Origin: Propionibacteriaceae bacterium UBA6238
Lineage (GTDB): Bacteria > Actinomycetota > Actinomycetes > Propionibacteriales > Propionibacteriaceae
DNA: 11,280 bases
Assembly: GCA_002441465.1 (NCBI GenBank)
Contig: DJWE01000084.1
Location: forward strand, 2,830-14,109
Reading direction: 5' to 3'
Positions within the stretch are counted from its first letter, which is position 1, and every line of letters begins with the position of its first letter. The notes below the pieces were generated by a model. It did not search any database. It was given only the letters and a program-made list of their open reading frames with translations, and was not told where the DNA came from. The translations under genes were made by a program, and so were the position numbers. This document shows, one piece after another, positions 1-8,709 of this stretch.

Positions 1-493
1 CAAGGAGGGCTTCCTGCGCTCCGAGCGATCGCTGATCCAGACCATCGGCCGAGCCGCGCGCAACGTGGCTGGTCAGGTGCATATGTACGCCGACACGATC
101 ACGGCGTCGATGGCCGCGGCCATCGACGAGACCAACCGGCGCCGCGAGAAGCAGGTCGCCTACAACACCGAGCGGGGCATCGACCCGCAGCCGCTGCGCA
201 AGAAGATCGCGGACCTGACCGACCTGCTCGCCAGGGAGGACGCAGACACCCAGGATCTCGTCTCGAGGGCCGGAGGCCGGCGTCCGACCAGCCCGGTGCC
301 GTCGCTGTCGGCGGAGAAGTCGCGCGACCTGGGCGCAATGCCTTCGAGCGAACTGGCCGGCCTGATCAGCGAGCTCACCGAGCAGATGCATGCGGCCGCG
401 GCCGAACTCCAGTTCGAGCTGGCCGCCCGGCTGCGCGACGAGATTGCCGACCTGAAGAAGACGCTGCGGCAGATGCTGGAGGCCACCCGCTGA
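1..493 (+). CDS. uvrB: UvrABC excinuclease subunit B, C-terminal part (5' end outside window)
   Basis: This is the last 163 codons of UvrB, the helicase-like damage-verification subunit of nucleotide excision repair, which receives DNA from UvrA and recruits UvrC. The reading frame starts at base 2. The fragment opens inside the second helicase domain with the conserved motif VI (QTIGRAARN, fragment residues 13-21), whose arginines contact ATP, followed by the usual VHMYAD strand and the ETNRRR/YN segment. A variable linker leads to a C-terminal UVR domain (about fragment residues 121-163, core LQFELAARLRDEI), the coiled helical hairpin that pairs with the similar UVR motif in UvrC, also encoded in this window. 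The stop is TGA at 491-493. No clear terminator follows; terC begins 109 bases downstream on the same strand. The identification is essentially certain; only the N-terminal helicase core is missing because of the window edge. Confidence 0.97.
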   Translation, partial: KEGFLRSERSLIQTIGRAARNVAGQVHMYADTITASMAAAIDETNRRREKQVAYNTERGIDPQPLRKKIADLTDLLAREDADTQDLVSRAGGRRPTSPVPSLSAEKSRDLGAMPSSELAGLISELTEQMHAAAAELQFELAARLRDEIADLKKTLRQMLEATR

Positions 494-602
494 ACCTGGT
501 GGCGCGGCTTTTGGTCGGGTGCCCCGTGGCTGAGAGAATCGACGAGTACCGCTGGAGACAGCGTGAAACCGCCCCCGATCCGACGACCCGGAAGCTGCTG
601 GC

Positions 603-1598
603 ATGGATGTGACCGCTGAGGTGTGGTTGGGCACGATCGCGGTGTTGGCGGTCGTGCTCGTAGTGGACCTGGTGGTGATCGGGCGCCGTCCGCATGTGCC
701 GTCGATGCGCGAGGCGGGGGTGGCGATCGGGGTGTACTCGGGCTTGGCGGTGTTGTTCGGGCTGTGGGTGTGGTGGGCGCACGGCCCGGGATTCGCCGGG
801 GAGTTCTTCGCAGGGTGGTTGACCGAGTACAGCCTGAGTGTGGACAACCTGTTCGTCTTCGTGCTGATCATGGCGAACCTGCGGGTGCCCAGGGAGTTGC
901 AGCAGTTCGCGTTGATGTTCGGGATCGTGTTGGCGCTCGTGTTTCGCGGCGTCTTCATCGCTGTGGGCGCGGCGGCGATCGAGCGGTTCAGCTGGGTGTT
1001 CGTGGTGTTCGGGGTGTTTCTGGTCTATACCGCGGTGCGGCTGTATCTGGACTACGTCGCCGACGACGATTCCGATGAGGCGACCGAGAACGCGGTGATG
1101 CGATGGGTGCGTGGCCGGTTTCCTTCGACCCCGGACTTCCGGGGCACGAAGCTGGTCGTGATCGAGGAGGGTCGCCGGCTGGCCACACCGATGCTGTTGG
1201 TGGTGGTGGCGTTGGGCACGACCGACCTGTTGTTCGCCTTGGACTCGATTCCGGCGATCTACGGGTTGACCCAGGAGCCGTACCTGGTGTTCACCGCGAA
1301 CGTGTTCGCCCTGATGGGGTTGCGGCAGCTGTACTTCCTGATCGGTGGGTTGCTGCGGCGGCTGGTCTATCTCTCGGTCGGGTTGGCGGTGATCCTGGCG
1401 TTCATCGGGGTGAAGCTGGTCCTGCACGCGGTGCATGAGTACGGCTGGGACGCGGCCCTGGGCCTGGATCTCGACATTCCGATCTGGCTGTCGCTGCTGG
1501 TGATCATCGCCACGCTTGCCATCACCACCGTGGCCAGCCTGCTCACCTCACCCCCGGAGACCCGCTCAAGCCCTCCGGATGCCCCCTCAGGCCAATAG
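603..1598 (+). CDS. TerC-family integral membrane protein
   Basis: This is a 331-residue polytopic membrane protein of the TerC/Alx family, whose members are linked to tellurite resistance and, in better studied cases, to manganese export or metal loading of secreted proteins. The two family hallmarks are present: EYSLSVDNLFVF (residues 75-86, with E75, D81 and N82) and TTDLLFALDSIPA (206-218, with D208 and D214), acidic residues inside membrane segments that probably handle a divalent metal. About nine hydrophobic segments are visible, with a charged loop at about 151-190. The C-terminal tail is short, polar and proline-rich. The most upstream start in the frame is ATG 603; a weak GGAAG (590-594) lies 8 bases before it. 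It follows uvrB on the same strand, and its end overlaps the converging reverse gene by 12 bases. Leucine is coded by TTG unusually often (16 of about 50). The family is clear; the substrate cannot be read from sequence. Confidence 0.93.
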   Translation: MDVTAEVWLGTIAVLAVVLVVDLVVIGRRPHVPSMREAGVAIGVYSGLAVLFGLWVWWAHGPGFAGEFFAGWLTEYSLSVDNLFVFVLIMANLRVPRELQQFALMFGIVLALVFRGVFIAVGAAAIERFSWVFVVFGVFLVYTAVRLYLDYVADDDSDEATENAVMRWVRGRFPSTPDFRGTKLVVIEEGRRLATPMLLVVVALGTTDLLFALDSIPAIYGLTQEPYLVFTANVFALMGLRQLYFLIGGLLRRLVYLSVGLAVILAFIGVKLVLHAVHEYGWDAALGLDLDIPIWLSLLVIIATLAITTVASLLTSPPETRSSPPDAPSGQ

Positions 1599-2294
1599 TG
1601 AAGGCTGCAATCCGTCCGCACCAGAGACCGCGGAGGCCGGCAGCCGGCCGCTCAGCCAAGCCCAGAGTCGGGCGTCGCTTCCGGTGACTCGGCGAGGCTG
1701 ATCGCCCGAACCGAGTTGTGCGATCAGCGAGTCGCCCTCGATCCGAAGCGCGGGAAAATCCTCGTCACGGCGCAGGTCCAGCACCCAACGGAGCAGCCAG
1801 GCGGCGGCGTCCGGGTCGAAGGCATCAGGGCTGTGGTCTCGATCGAGGTCGAGGTGGTGGATGCAGACCTCGTGCAGTCTCGACAGCGGCACGGCGGACA
1901 GGATCAGCTTGCGCCCGTGCAGGATCACCGGAGAGGTCCAGTAGGTGACCGTTTCGATGGCGGCCTGGAGTGCGCCCGCACTGGTATCCAAGTCGATCTG
2001 CAGCTCCAAGCCGGTGCGATCCGCCCCCATCTCCAGGGCGGCCCGTCGCTGGGCGGCTGTGGGCGGGCGCGGCTGCGGCCGACCGGCCGACACAGCCGTG
2101 ACCACGTCGCGGAGGTAGTCGGCTCCGCGAGCGACGTGCGTCGCCACATGCGCTCGCGACCACCCGGGAAGGGGGCTCGGCTCGTGCCACTGCTCGTTCG
2201 AAATGCCGATTGTGAAGCCGAGCAGCCGCTGGGTGGCATCGGCCTTCCAGCGGTGCACGTCGTCCACCGGAATCGACCCGGTGTACTGGCTCAT
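1587..2294 (-). CDS. Maleylpyruvate isomerase-family mycothiol-dependent enzyme
   Basis: This 235-residue protein belongs to the mycothiol-dependent maleylpyruvate isomerase (MDMPI) branch of the DinB/YfiT four-helix metalloenzymes. The N-terminal hallmark LPGWSRAHVATHVARGAD (residues 42-59) supplies H53, and RLHEVCIHHLDL (139-150) supplies E142 and H146. These match in order and spacing the zinc ligands His52, Glu144 and His148 of the characterised Corynebacterium glutamicum isomerase, so the metal site looks intact. A smaller C-terminal domain (about 160-220) follows, as in the family. Most members use mycothiol or zinc for unknown reactions, so the real substrate is open and an aromatic-degradation role should not be assumed: no gentisate pathway genes are near. 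The start is ATG at 2292-2294; there is no Shine-Dalgarno sequence, but TAGGTT sits at -12 to -7, which suits a leaderless mRNA. It is divergent from uvrA and converges on the TerC gene. Confidence 0.88.
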   Translation of the reverse strand: MSQYTGSIPVDDVHRWKADATQRLLGFTIGISNEQWHEPSPLPGWSRAHVATHVARGADYLRDVVTAVSAGRPQPRPPTAAQRRAALEMGADRTGLELQIDLDTSAGALQAAIETVTYWTSPVILHGRKLILSAVPLSRLHEVCIHHLDLDRDHSPDAFDPDAAAWLLRWVLDLRRDEDFPALRIEGDSLIAQLGSGDQPRRVTGSDARLWAWLSGRLPASAVSGADGLQPSLLA

Positions 2295-2312
2295 GGGTCA
2301 AACCTATGACCC
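2295..2312. repeat. Perfect inverted repeat GGGTCA-N6-TGACCC over the MDMPI-family promoter
   Basis: GGGTCA (2295-2300) and TGACCC (2307-2312) are exact reverse complements separated by six bases. The repeat begins next to the ATG of the reverse gene and encloses its likely -10 box. A bound dimeric regulator would cover both the box and the start site. It lies 59 bases upstream of the uvrA -10 box, so it probably concerns the reverse gene. The regulator is unknown. Confidence 0.5.
2301..2306 (-). promoter_or_regulatory. Probable -10 box for a leaderless MDMPI-family mRNA
   Basis: Read on the reverse strand these bases are TAGGTT, a TANNNT box at exactly -12 to -7 relative to the ATG at 2294. 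This is the spacing expected if transcription starts on the A of the start codon. No ribosome-binding site precedes the ATG. I see no good -35 hexamer. The box forms the entire spacer of the inverted repeat described separately. Confidence 0.5.
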
Positions 2313-2353
2313 GGCGGCACCTCGCGGCCAGCCCGTTACCGGTCGGGGAACGA

Positions 2354-2376
2354 GTGTCAGAGCCAGCATCTACCAT
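2354..2376 (+). promoter_or_regulatory. uvrA promoter of the RecA-independent DNA-damage (RecA-NDp, PafBC) type
   Basis: GTGTCAGAG (2354-2362) matches 7 of 9 positions of the mycobacterial RecA-NDp element tTGTCRgtg. It is followed by exactly 8 bases and TACCAT (2371-2376), which fits TANNNT. Seven bases later comes GTG 2384, so the mRNA should begin at or next to the start codon. In mycobacteria this promoter class is activated by PafBC after DNA damage without LexA or RecA. The same layout precedes uvrC in this window. Confidence 0.75.
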
Positions 2377-2383
2377 GTTCGGC

Positions 2384-5272
<2,889 letters not shown>

Positions 5273-5283
5273 GCCGGCGGGTG

Positions 5284-5685
5284 TCAACTGATCGTGAGCG
5301 TGTCGCCGTTCACAGTCACGGTGGCCTTGGTCAGGGCCTTGGTTGCCGGGCCGGTCAGCACCGACCCGTCCGCCAGGGAGAAGGAGCTGCCGTGGCGCCC
5401 GCAGATGATCGCGGCGTCACTCACTTGCTGTACCGGCAGGTTCTGGTGCGTGCACAGGTAGCCGAACGCCTCGAAGGTGCCCTTCGTGGGCTGGGTCACC
5501 ACGAACGTGCCGACGATCTTGCCACCGCCGACGGGGATGTCGGCCGCGGCGACGGTCGTGGGACCTGAGCCGCCCGAACCGGACGTGCCGGAGCCCGCGG
5601 CGCAACCGCCGAGACAGAGGGTGATCGCGGCGATCCCGGCGGATTCCAGGACGGCGCGGCGGGAAGGGAACGGCTGCCCGGTCAT
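5284..5685 (-). CDS. Tat-exported Rieske [2Fe-2S] lipoprotein
   Basis: This 133-residue protein consists of an export signal and one small Rieske domain. The N-terminus carries a twin-arginine motif SRRAVL (residues 8-13), a short hydrophobic stretch and a lipobox LGGC (25-28), so it should be folded with its cluster in the cytoplasm, exported by Tat and lipid-anchored at C28 on the outer membrane face. A Gly/Ser/Thr-rich linker (about 29-45) follows. The Rieske ligands are C78-T-H80 and C95-G-R-H98 with 14 residues between. The extra disulfide cysteines of bc1-type Rieske proteins (CTHLGC and CPCHG) are absent, so it resembles ferredoxin-type domains. The frame stays open far upstream through antisense uvrC, but ATG 5685 is set by the signal peptide and a strong AGGAGG (reverse strand) 6 bases before it. 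It converges on uvrA and diverges from uvrC. The redox partner is unknown. Confidence 0.92.
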   Translation of the reverse strand: MTGQPFPSRRAVLESAGIAAITLCLGGCAAGSGTSGSGGSGPTTVAAADIPVGGGKIVGTFVVTQPTKGTFEAFGYLCTHQNLPVQQVSDAAIICGRHGSSFSLADGSVLTGPATKALTKATVTVNGDTLTIS

Positions 5686-5690
5686 CGGAG

Positions 5691-5696
5691 CCTCCT
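5691..5696 (-). promoter_or_regulatory. Strong ribosome-binding site of the Rieske lipoprotein gene
   Basis: On the reverse strand this reads AGGAGG within GAGGAGG, 5 bases before the ATG at 5685. It is the strongest Shine-Dalgarno match near any start in the window and fixes the start of a frame that stays open for hundreds of upstream codons. It shows that this mRNA has a leader, unlike the divergent uvrC. Confidence 0.85.
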
Positions 5697-5711
5697 CAGT
5701 GAGATAACGGA

Positions 5712-5727
5712 ATAGTAGAGCCGTCAA
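5712..5727 (-). promoter_or_regulatory. Possible promoter of the Rieske lipoprotein gene
   Basis: The reverse strand holds TTGACG (5722-5727) and, four bases further, TACTAT (5712-5717). TACTAT fits a TANNNT -10 box and would give a leader of about 20 bases containing the strong ribosome-binding site. TTGACG is too close to act as its -35, so only one of the two is likely to be used as written. The call rests on composition and position only. Confidence 0.3.
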
Positions 5728-5763
5728 CCAAGCCGTACCCGAGCCGGTCCCGCGCGTCCTGCG

Positions 5764-5786
5764 GTGTCGGTGCGGGTGCCTATGCT
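5764..5786 (+). promoter_or_regulatory. uvrC promoter of the RecA-independent DNA-damage (RecA-NDp, PafBC) type
   Basis: GTGTCGGTG (5764-5772) matches 8 of 9 positions of the RecA-NDp element tTGTCRgtg. It is followed by exactly 8 bases and TATGCT (5781-5786), a TANNNT box. Seven bases later is ATG 5794, giving a leaderless mRNA. The geometry is identical to the uvrA promoter in this window. Because rapZ, yvcK and whiA follow uvrC closely, the promoter may also feed them. Confidence 0.8.
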
Positions 5787-5793
5787 GAGCGGC

Positions 5794-7752
5794 ATGGCTG
5801 ATCCGGCGACCTACCGTCCGGCGTCCGGCACGATTCCCACCGGCCCCGGCGTATATCGCTTCAGCGATGCCGACGGGCGGGTGATCTACGTCGGCAAGGC
5901 GATCAACCTGCGGCAACGGCTGAACTCCTATTTCGCCGATCCGGCGGCGCTCCATTTCCGCACCCAGACGATGGTCCGCACCGCCGCGCGGGTCGAGTGG
6001 ACGCTGGTTCGCAACGAGCTCGAGGCGTTGCAGCTGGAGTACACCTGGATCAAGCAGTACGAGCCGCGGTTCAACATCAAGTACCGCGACGACAAGTCCT
6101 ACCCGTGGGTGGCCGTGACCTGGTCGGAGGAATTCCCGCGGGTGTTCGTCGGCCGTGGCAGCAAGCGCAAGGGCACCCGCTACTTCGGTCCCTATGCGCA
6201 GGCCTGGGCGATCCGGGACACGATCGACTCCCTGCTGCGGGTGTTCCCGATGCGTTCGTGCACGAAGGGCGTGTTCAACAGCTCGCATGCGTCCGGGCGG
6301 CCCTGTCTGATGGGCTACATCGGCAAGTGCGCCGCGCCCTGCGTCGGGCGGATCGACGCTGACGCGCACCGCGACCTGGTTCAGGACGTGTGTGACTTCT
6401 TGGCCGGGCACACCGCCGCCCTGATCCGGCGGTTGGACGCCGAGATGCACGTGGCGTCCACCAATCTCGAGTTCGAGCGCGCCGCAGTGCTGCGCGATCA
6501 GCTGGCTGCGCTGAAGCAGGCGACCGAGCGCAACGCGATCGTGCTCGGCGATGGCACCGACGCCGACATCGTCGCGCTCGCGGAGGACCCGCTGGAGGTG
6601 GCGGTGCAGGTGTTCCATGTGCGCGACGGGCGGGTGCGGGGCGAGCGCGGCTGGGTGGCCGAGCGCAGCGACGATGGCGACACCGAGGCGCTGCTGGAGC
6701 AGTTCCTGTTGCAGCTCTATGCCGACGTCGACGCCGACGCGATCCCGCCGCAGGTGCTGCTGCCTGCACTGCCCGGGTCCGCCGACGTGCTCGCGCAGCT
6801 TCTCAGCGAGCAGCGGGGAGGCACCGTGCGGCTGAAGGTACCCCGACGTGGTGACAAGGCCGCGCTGTTGCAGACGGCGGCGCGCAATGCCGCCGACGCG
6901 CTCGCGTTGCACAAGGTCCGTCGGGCCAGCGACCTGTCCACCCGGAACCGGGCGCTGGAAGAGCTGCAGGAGGCGCTCGACCTGCCGCAGGTGCCGCTGC
7001 GGATCGAGTGCTACGACATCTCCCACACGATGGGCACCGAGGTGGTCGCCTCGATGGTCGTCTTCGAGGACGGGTTGGCCCGCAAGAGCGAATACCGCCG
7101 GTTCGTGATCCGCACCGTCGAGGGCAGCAACGATGTGGGCGCGATGCACGAGGTGATCACCCGCCGGTTCACCCGCTTGCTCGACGAGCGGCGGCAGGCC
7201 GCTGCCGCTGAGGCCGAGTCGGGCCCGCTGCTGGTCGACCCCACGACGGGCGCGCCGCGCAAGTTCGCCTACGCTCCGGCATTGGTCGTCGTGGACGGGG
7301 GCGCTCCCCAGGTGGCCGCCGCGGAGCAGGCGCTGGCCGAGCTCGGCATCGTGGATGTGGCGCTGTGCGGGTTGGCGAAGCGGCTGGAGGAGGTCTGGCT
7401 GCCGGGCGAGGAGTATCCGCTGATCCTGCCGCGCACCAGCGAAGGCCTATACCTGCTGCAGCGCATCCGCGACGAGGCCCACCGATTCGCGATCACCCAC
7501 CACCGCAGCCGGCGCAGCGCGTCCATGGTCGAGTCATTGCTGGACGAGGTTCCCGGCCTCGGCGAGATCCGGCGCAAGGCGCTGATCACCTACTTCGGTT
7601 CGCTGCGCAAGCTGCGCCTGGCGAGCGTGGCAGAGCTCGCCGAGGTGCCGGGCATCGGTCCGAGCACGGCCGCGGCGATCAAGCGCGTCCTGGAAGACCA
7701 CGAGGCGCCGGTGGCGATCAACGTGACCACCGGCGAGGTACTCCAGGAGTGA
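5794..7752 (+). CDS. uvrC: UvrABC excinuclease subunit C (dual-incision endonuclease)
   Basis: UvrC makes the 3' and 5' cuts around a lesion bound by UvrB. The protein has 652 residues. The N-terminal GIY-YIG nuclease has GVY (19-21) and IYVGK (31-35), with likely catalytic Y32, R42 and an E in NELEAL (74-79). Next comes a four-cysteine cluster C156-x14-C171-x7-C179-x3-C183, matching the proposed [4Fe-4S] ligands of Escherichia coli UvrC. A UVR domain (about 212-246, core LEFERAAVLRDQL) pairs with that of UvrB. The RNase H-like second nuclease keeps D408 (ECYDISHTMG), D447, D501 (VVVDGG) and H563. Two helix-hairpin-helix motifs (about 586-632) end the protein. A stretch around 466-490, rich in Ala/Glu, looks like a lineage-specific insert. 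ATG 5794 is preferred over upstream GTG 5764, which lies inside the promoter element. rapZ starts 26 bases after the stop. Confidence 0.97.
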   Translation: MADPATYRPASGTIPTGPGVYRFSDADGRVIYVGKAINLRQRLNSYFADPAALHFRTQTMVRTAARVEWTLVRNELEALQLEYTWIKQYEPRFNIKYRDDKSYPWVAVTWSEEFPRVFVGRGSKRKGTRYFGPYAQAWAIRDTIDSLLRVFPMRSCTKGVFNSSHASGRPCLMGYIGKCAAPCVGRIDADAHRDLVQDVCDFLAGHTAALIRRLDAEMHVASTNLEFERAAVLRDQLAALKQATERNAIVLGDGTDADIVALAEDPLEVAVQVFHVRDGRVRGERGWVAERSDDGDTEALLEQFLLQLYADVDADAIPPQVLLPALPGSADVLAQLLSEQRGGTVRLKVPRRGDKAALLQTAARNAADALALHKVRRASDLSTRNRALEELQEALDLPQVPLRIECYDISHTMGTEVVASMVVFEDGLARKSEYRRFVIRTVEGSNDVGAMHEVITRRFTRLLDERRQAAAAEAESGPLLVDPTTGAPRKFAYAPALVVVDGGAPQVAAAEQALAELGIVDVALCGLAKRLEEVWLPGEEYPLILPRTSEGLYLLQRIRDEAHRFAITHHRSRRSASMVESLLDEVPGLGEIRRKALITYFGSLRKLRLASVAELAEVPGIGPSTAAAIKRVLEDHEAPVAINVTTGEVLQE

Positions 7753-7766
7753 GCGCCGGGCGTGAG

Positions 7767-7772
7767 GATAAT
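7767..7772 (+). promoter_or_regulatory. Possible internal leaderless promoter (-10) of rapZ
   Basis: GATAAT occupies exactly -12 to -7 relative to ATG 7779, differing from TATAAT only at the first base. No ribosome-binding site lies at a usual distance before the ATG; GAGG ends 12 bases away. The site would allow rapZ to be transcribed separately from uvrC. It lacks the first T of TANNNT and has no clear -35, so it is tentative. Confidence 0.35.
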
Positions 7773-7778
7773 GGCGTC

Positions 7779-8648
7779 ATGAACGACCTCGCGCCTCCTG
7801 TCGAGTTGCTCGTCATCACCGGCATGTCCGGCGCCGGACGGCGTACCGCCGGGCATGCGCTGGAGGATCTCGGCTGGTTCGTGGTCGACAACCTTCCGCC
7901 GAGCATGCTGCCGGAGTTGATCGAGGTGAGCCGGGAGCGCCAGTTCAGCCGGGTGGCCGTCCTTCTCGACGTGCGTAGCCGGTCGGATTTCCGGCAGATC
8001 CCGGCGGCGTTCACGACGCTGGGGGAGGCCGGGGTGGTGCCGCAGATCCTCTTTCTGGACGCCAGCGACGAGGCGATCGTGCGCCGCCAGGAGTCGGTGC
8101 GTCGGCCGCTTCCCCTGCAAGGCTCGGGACGCTTGCTCGACGGCATCCAGAAGGAGCGCAAGATGCTGGCCGGGCTGCGGGCCAGCGCCGATCTGGTCAT
8201 CGACACCACCTCGATCAACATCCACGAACTGGCCACCCGGGTGGCGCAGGCCTTCGCCGATTCCGACGAGACCGAGTTGCAGCTGACTCTGATGTCGTTC
8301 GGCTTCAAGAACGGCATCCCGATCGATGCCGACCTGGTCTTCGACGCCCGCTTCCTGCCCAATCCGCACTGGGTGCCGGCGTTGCGTCCCCAGACCGGAC
8401 TCGCGCAGCCGGTGTCCGCCTACGTGCTGGGCCAGCCGGACGCCGAACCGTTCCTCGACCATGCCCTCGGCCTGATCGACCTGATCCGGCCCGGCTACGT
8501 CCGGGAGGGGAAGCGGCACGCCACCGTGGCCATCGGGTGCACCGGCGGCAAGCACCGCTCCACCGCGCTGGTCGAGGAGCTGGCGCGCCGACTGTCCGAC
8601 CAGGGCGTCCGTACCGAGGTCGTGCACCGGGATCTGGGCCTGGAGTGA
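7779..8648 (+). CDS. rapZ: RapZ-family nucleotide-binding protein (former YvcJ)
   Basis: This 289-residue protein is a full-length RapZ/YvcJ. In Escherichia coli RapZ binds small RNAs and controls glucosamine-6-phosphate synthase; in Gram-positives its role is less certain, although it is encoded next to yvcK and whiA there too. The N-terminal P-loop domain has GMSGAGRRT (15-23), the LGWFVVDNLPP segment (31-41) and DVRSR (64-68). The C-terminal domain has MSFGFKNGIP (172-181), DARFLPNP (189-196) and the GCTGGKHRS loop (253-261), which in E. coli is part of the metabolite/RNA-binding half. The P-loop is atypical: Arg replaces the usual Lys at 21, and R22 stands where Ser/Thr is normal, with T23 one place later. 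Actinobacterial relatives often show GR-x-T here. ATG 7779 is the only start consistent with the family. It lies 26 bases after uvrC and 61 before yvcK. Confidence 0.94.
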   Translation: MNDLAPPVELLVITGMSGAGRRTAGHALEDLGWFVVDNLPPSMLPELIEVSRERQFSRVAVLLDVRSRSDFRQIPAAFTTLGEAGVVPQILFLDASDEAIVRRQESVRRPLPLQGSGRLLDGIQKERKMLAGLRASADLVIDTTSINIHELATRVAQAFADSDETELQLTLMSFGFKNGIPIDADLVFDARFLPNPHWVPALRPQTGLAQPVSAYVLGQPDAEPFLDHALGLIDLIRPGYVREGKRHATVAIGCTGGKHRSTALVEELARRLSDQGVRTEVVHRDLGLE

Positions 8649-8692
8649 GCAGGCCACGGCGCTCCTCCTCTCCGCGGTGGTTCCTCGAACAA

Positions 8693-8702
8693 CCCCGCGG
8701 GG
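8693..8702. repeat. Perfect 10-base palindrome before yvcK
   Basis: CCCCGCGGGG is fully self-complementary and ends 7 bases before the yvcK ATG. No Shine-Dalgarno sequence is visible here. The palindrome could reflect local GC richness, or restrict ribosome access on a polycistronic mRNA. No regulator can be named. Confidence 0.3.
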
Positions 8703-8709
8703 CCCTCGC

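Noticed and set aside
510..575. Complete TPP riboswitch before the TerC gene
   Set aside because: The first conserved words are present, but the AACCTGAT and TAATGCC-type segments do not follow in order, and the downstream gene is not thiamine-related.
530..602. yybP-ykoY manganese riboswitch before the TerC gene
   Set aside because: The GAGTA and GAGAC words occur, but the required paired stems around them cannot be formed in this short stretch.
375..1436. 353-codon reverse-strand frame across uvrB and the TerC gene
   Set aside because: The translation is dominated by His, Pro, Gln and Arg, typical of antisense of a membrane-protein gene.
2346..2361. Possible LexA (SOS) box before uvrA
   Set aside because: Only 8 of the 12 defined positions of TCGAAC-N4-GTTCGA match, with two mismatches in one core half-site; the overlapping RecA-NDp match explains the bases better.
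5273..5283. Bidirectional terminator between uvrA and the Rieske gene
   Set aside because: The gap is only 11 bases with no usable stem or T-run.
5686..7149. In-frame upstream extension of the Rieske gene through antisense uvrC
   Set aside because: The signal peptide and AGGAGG site fix the start at 5685; the upstream part is low-complexity antisense of uvrC.
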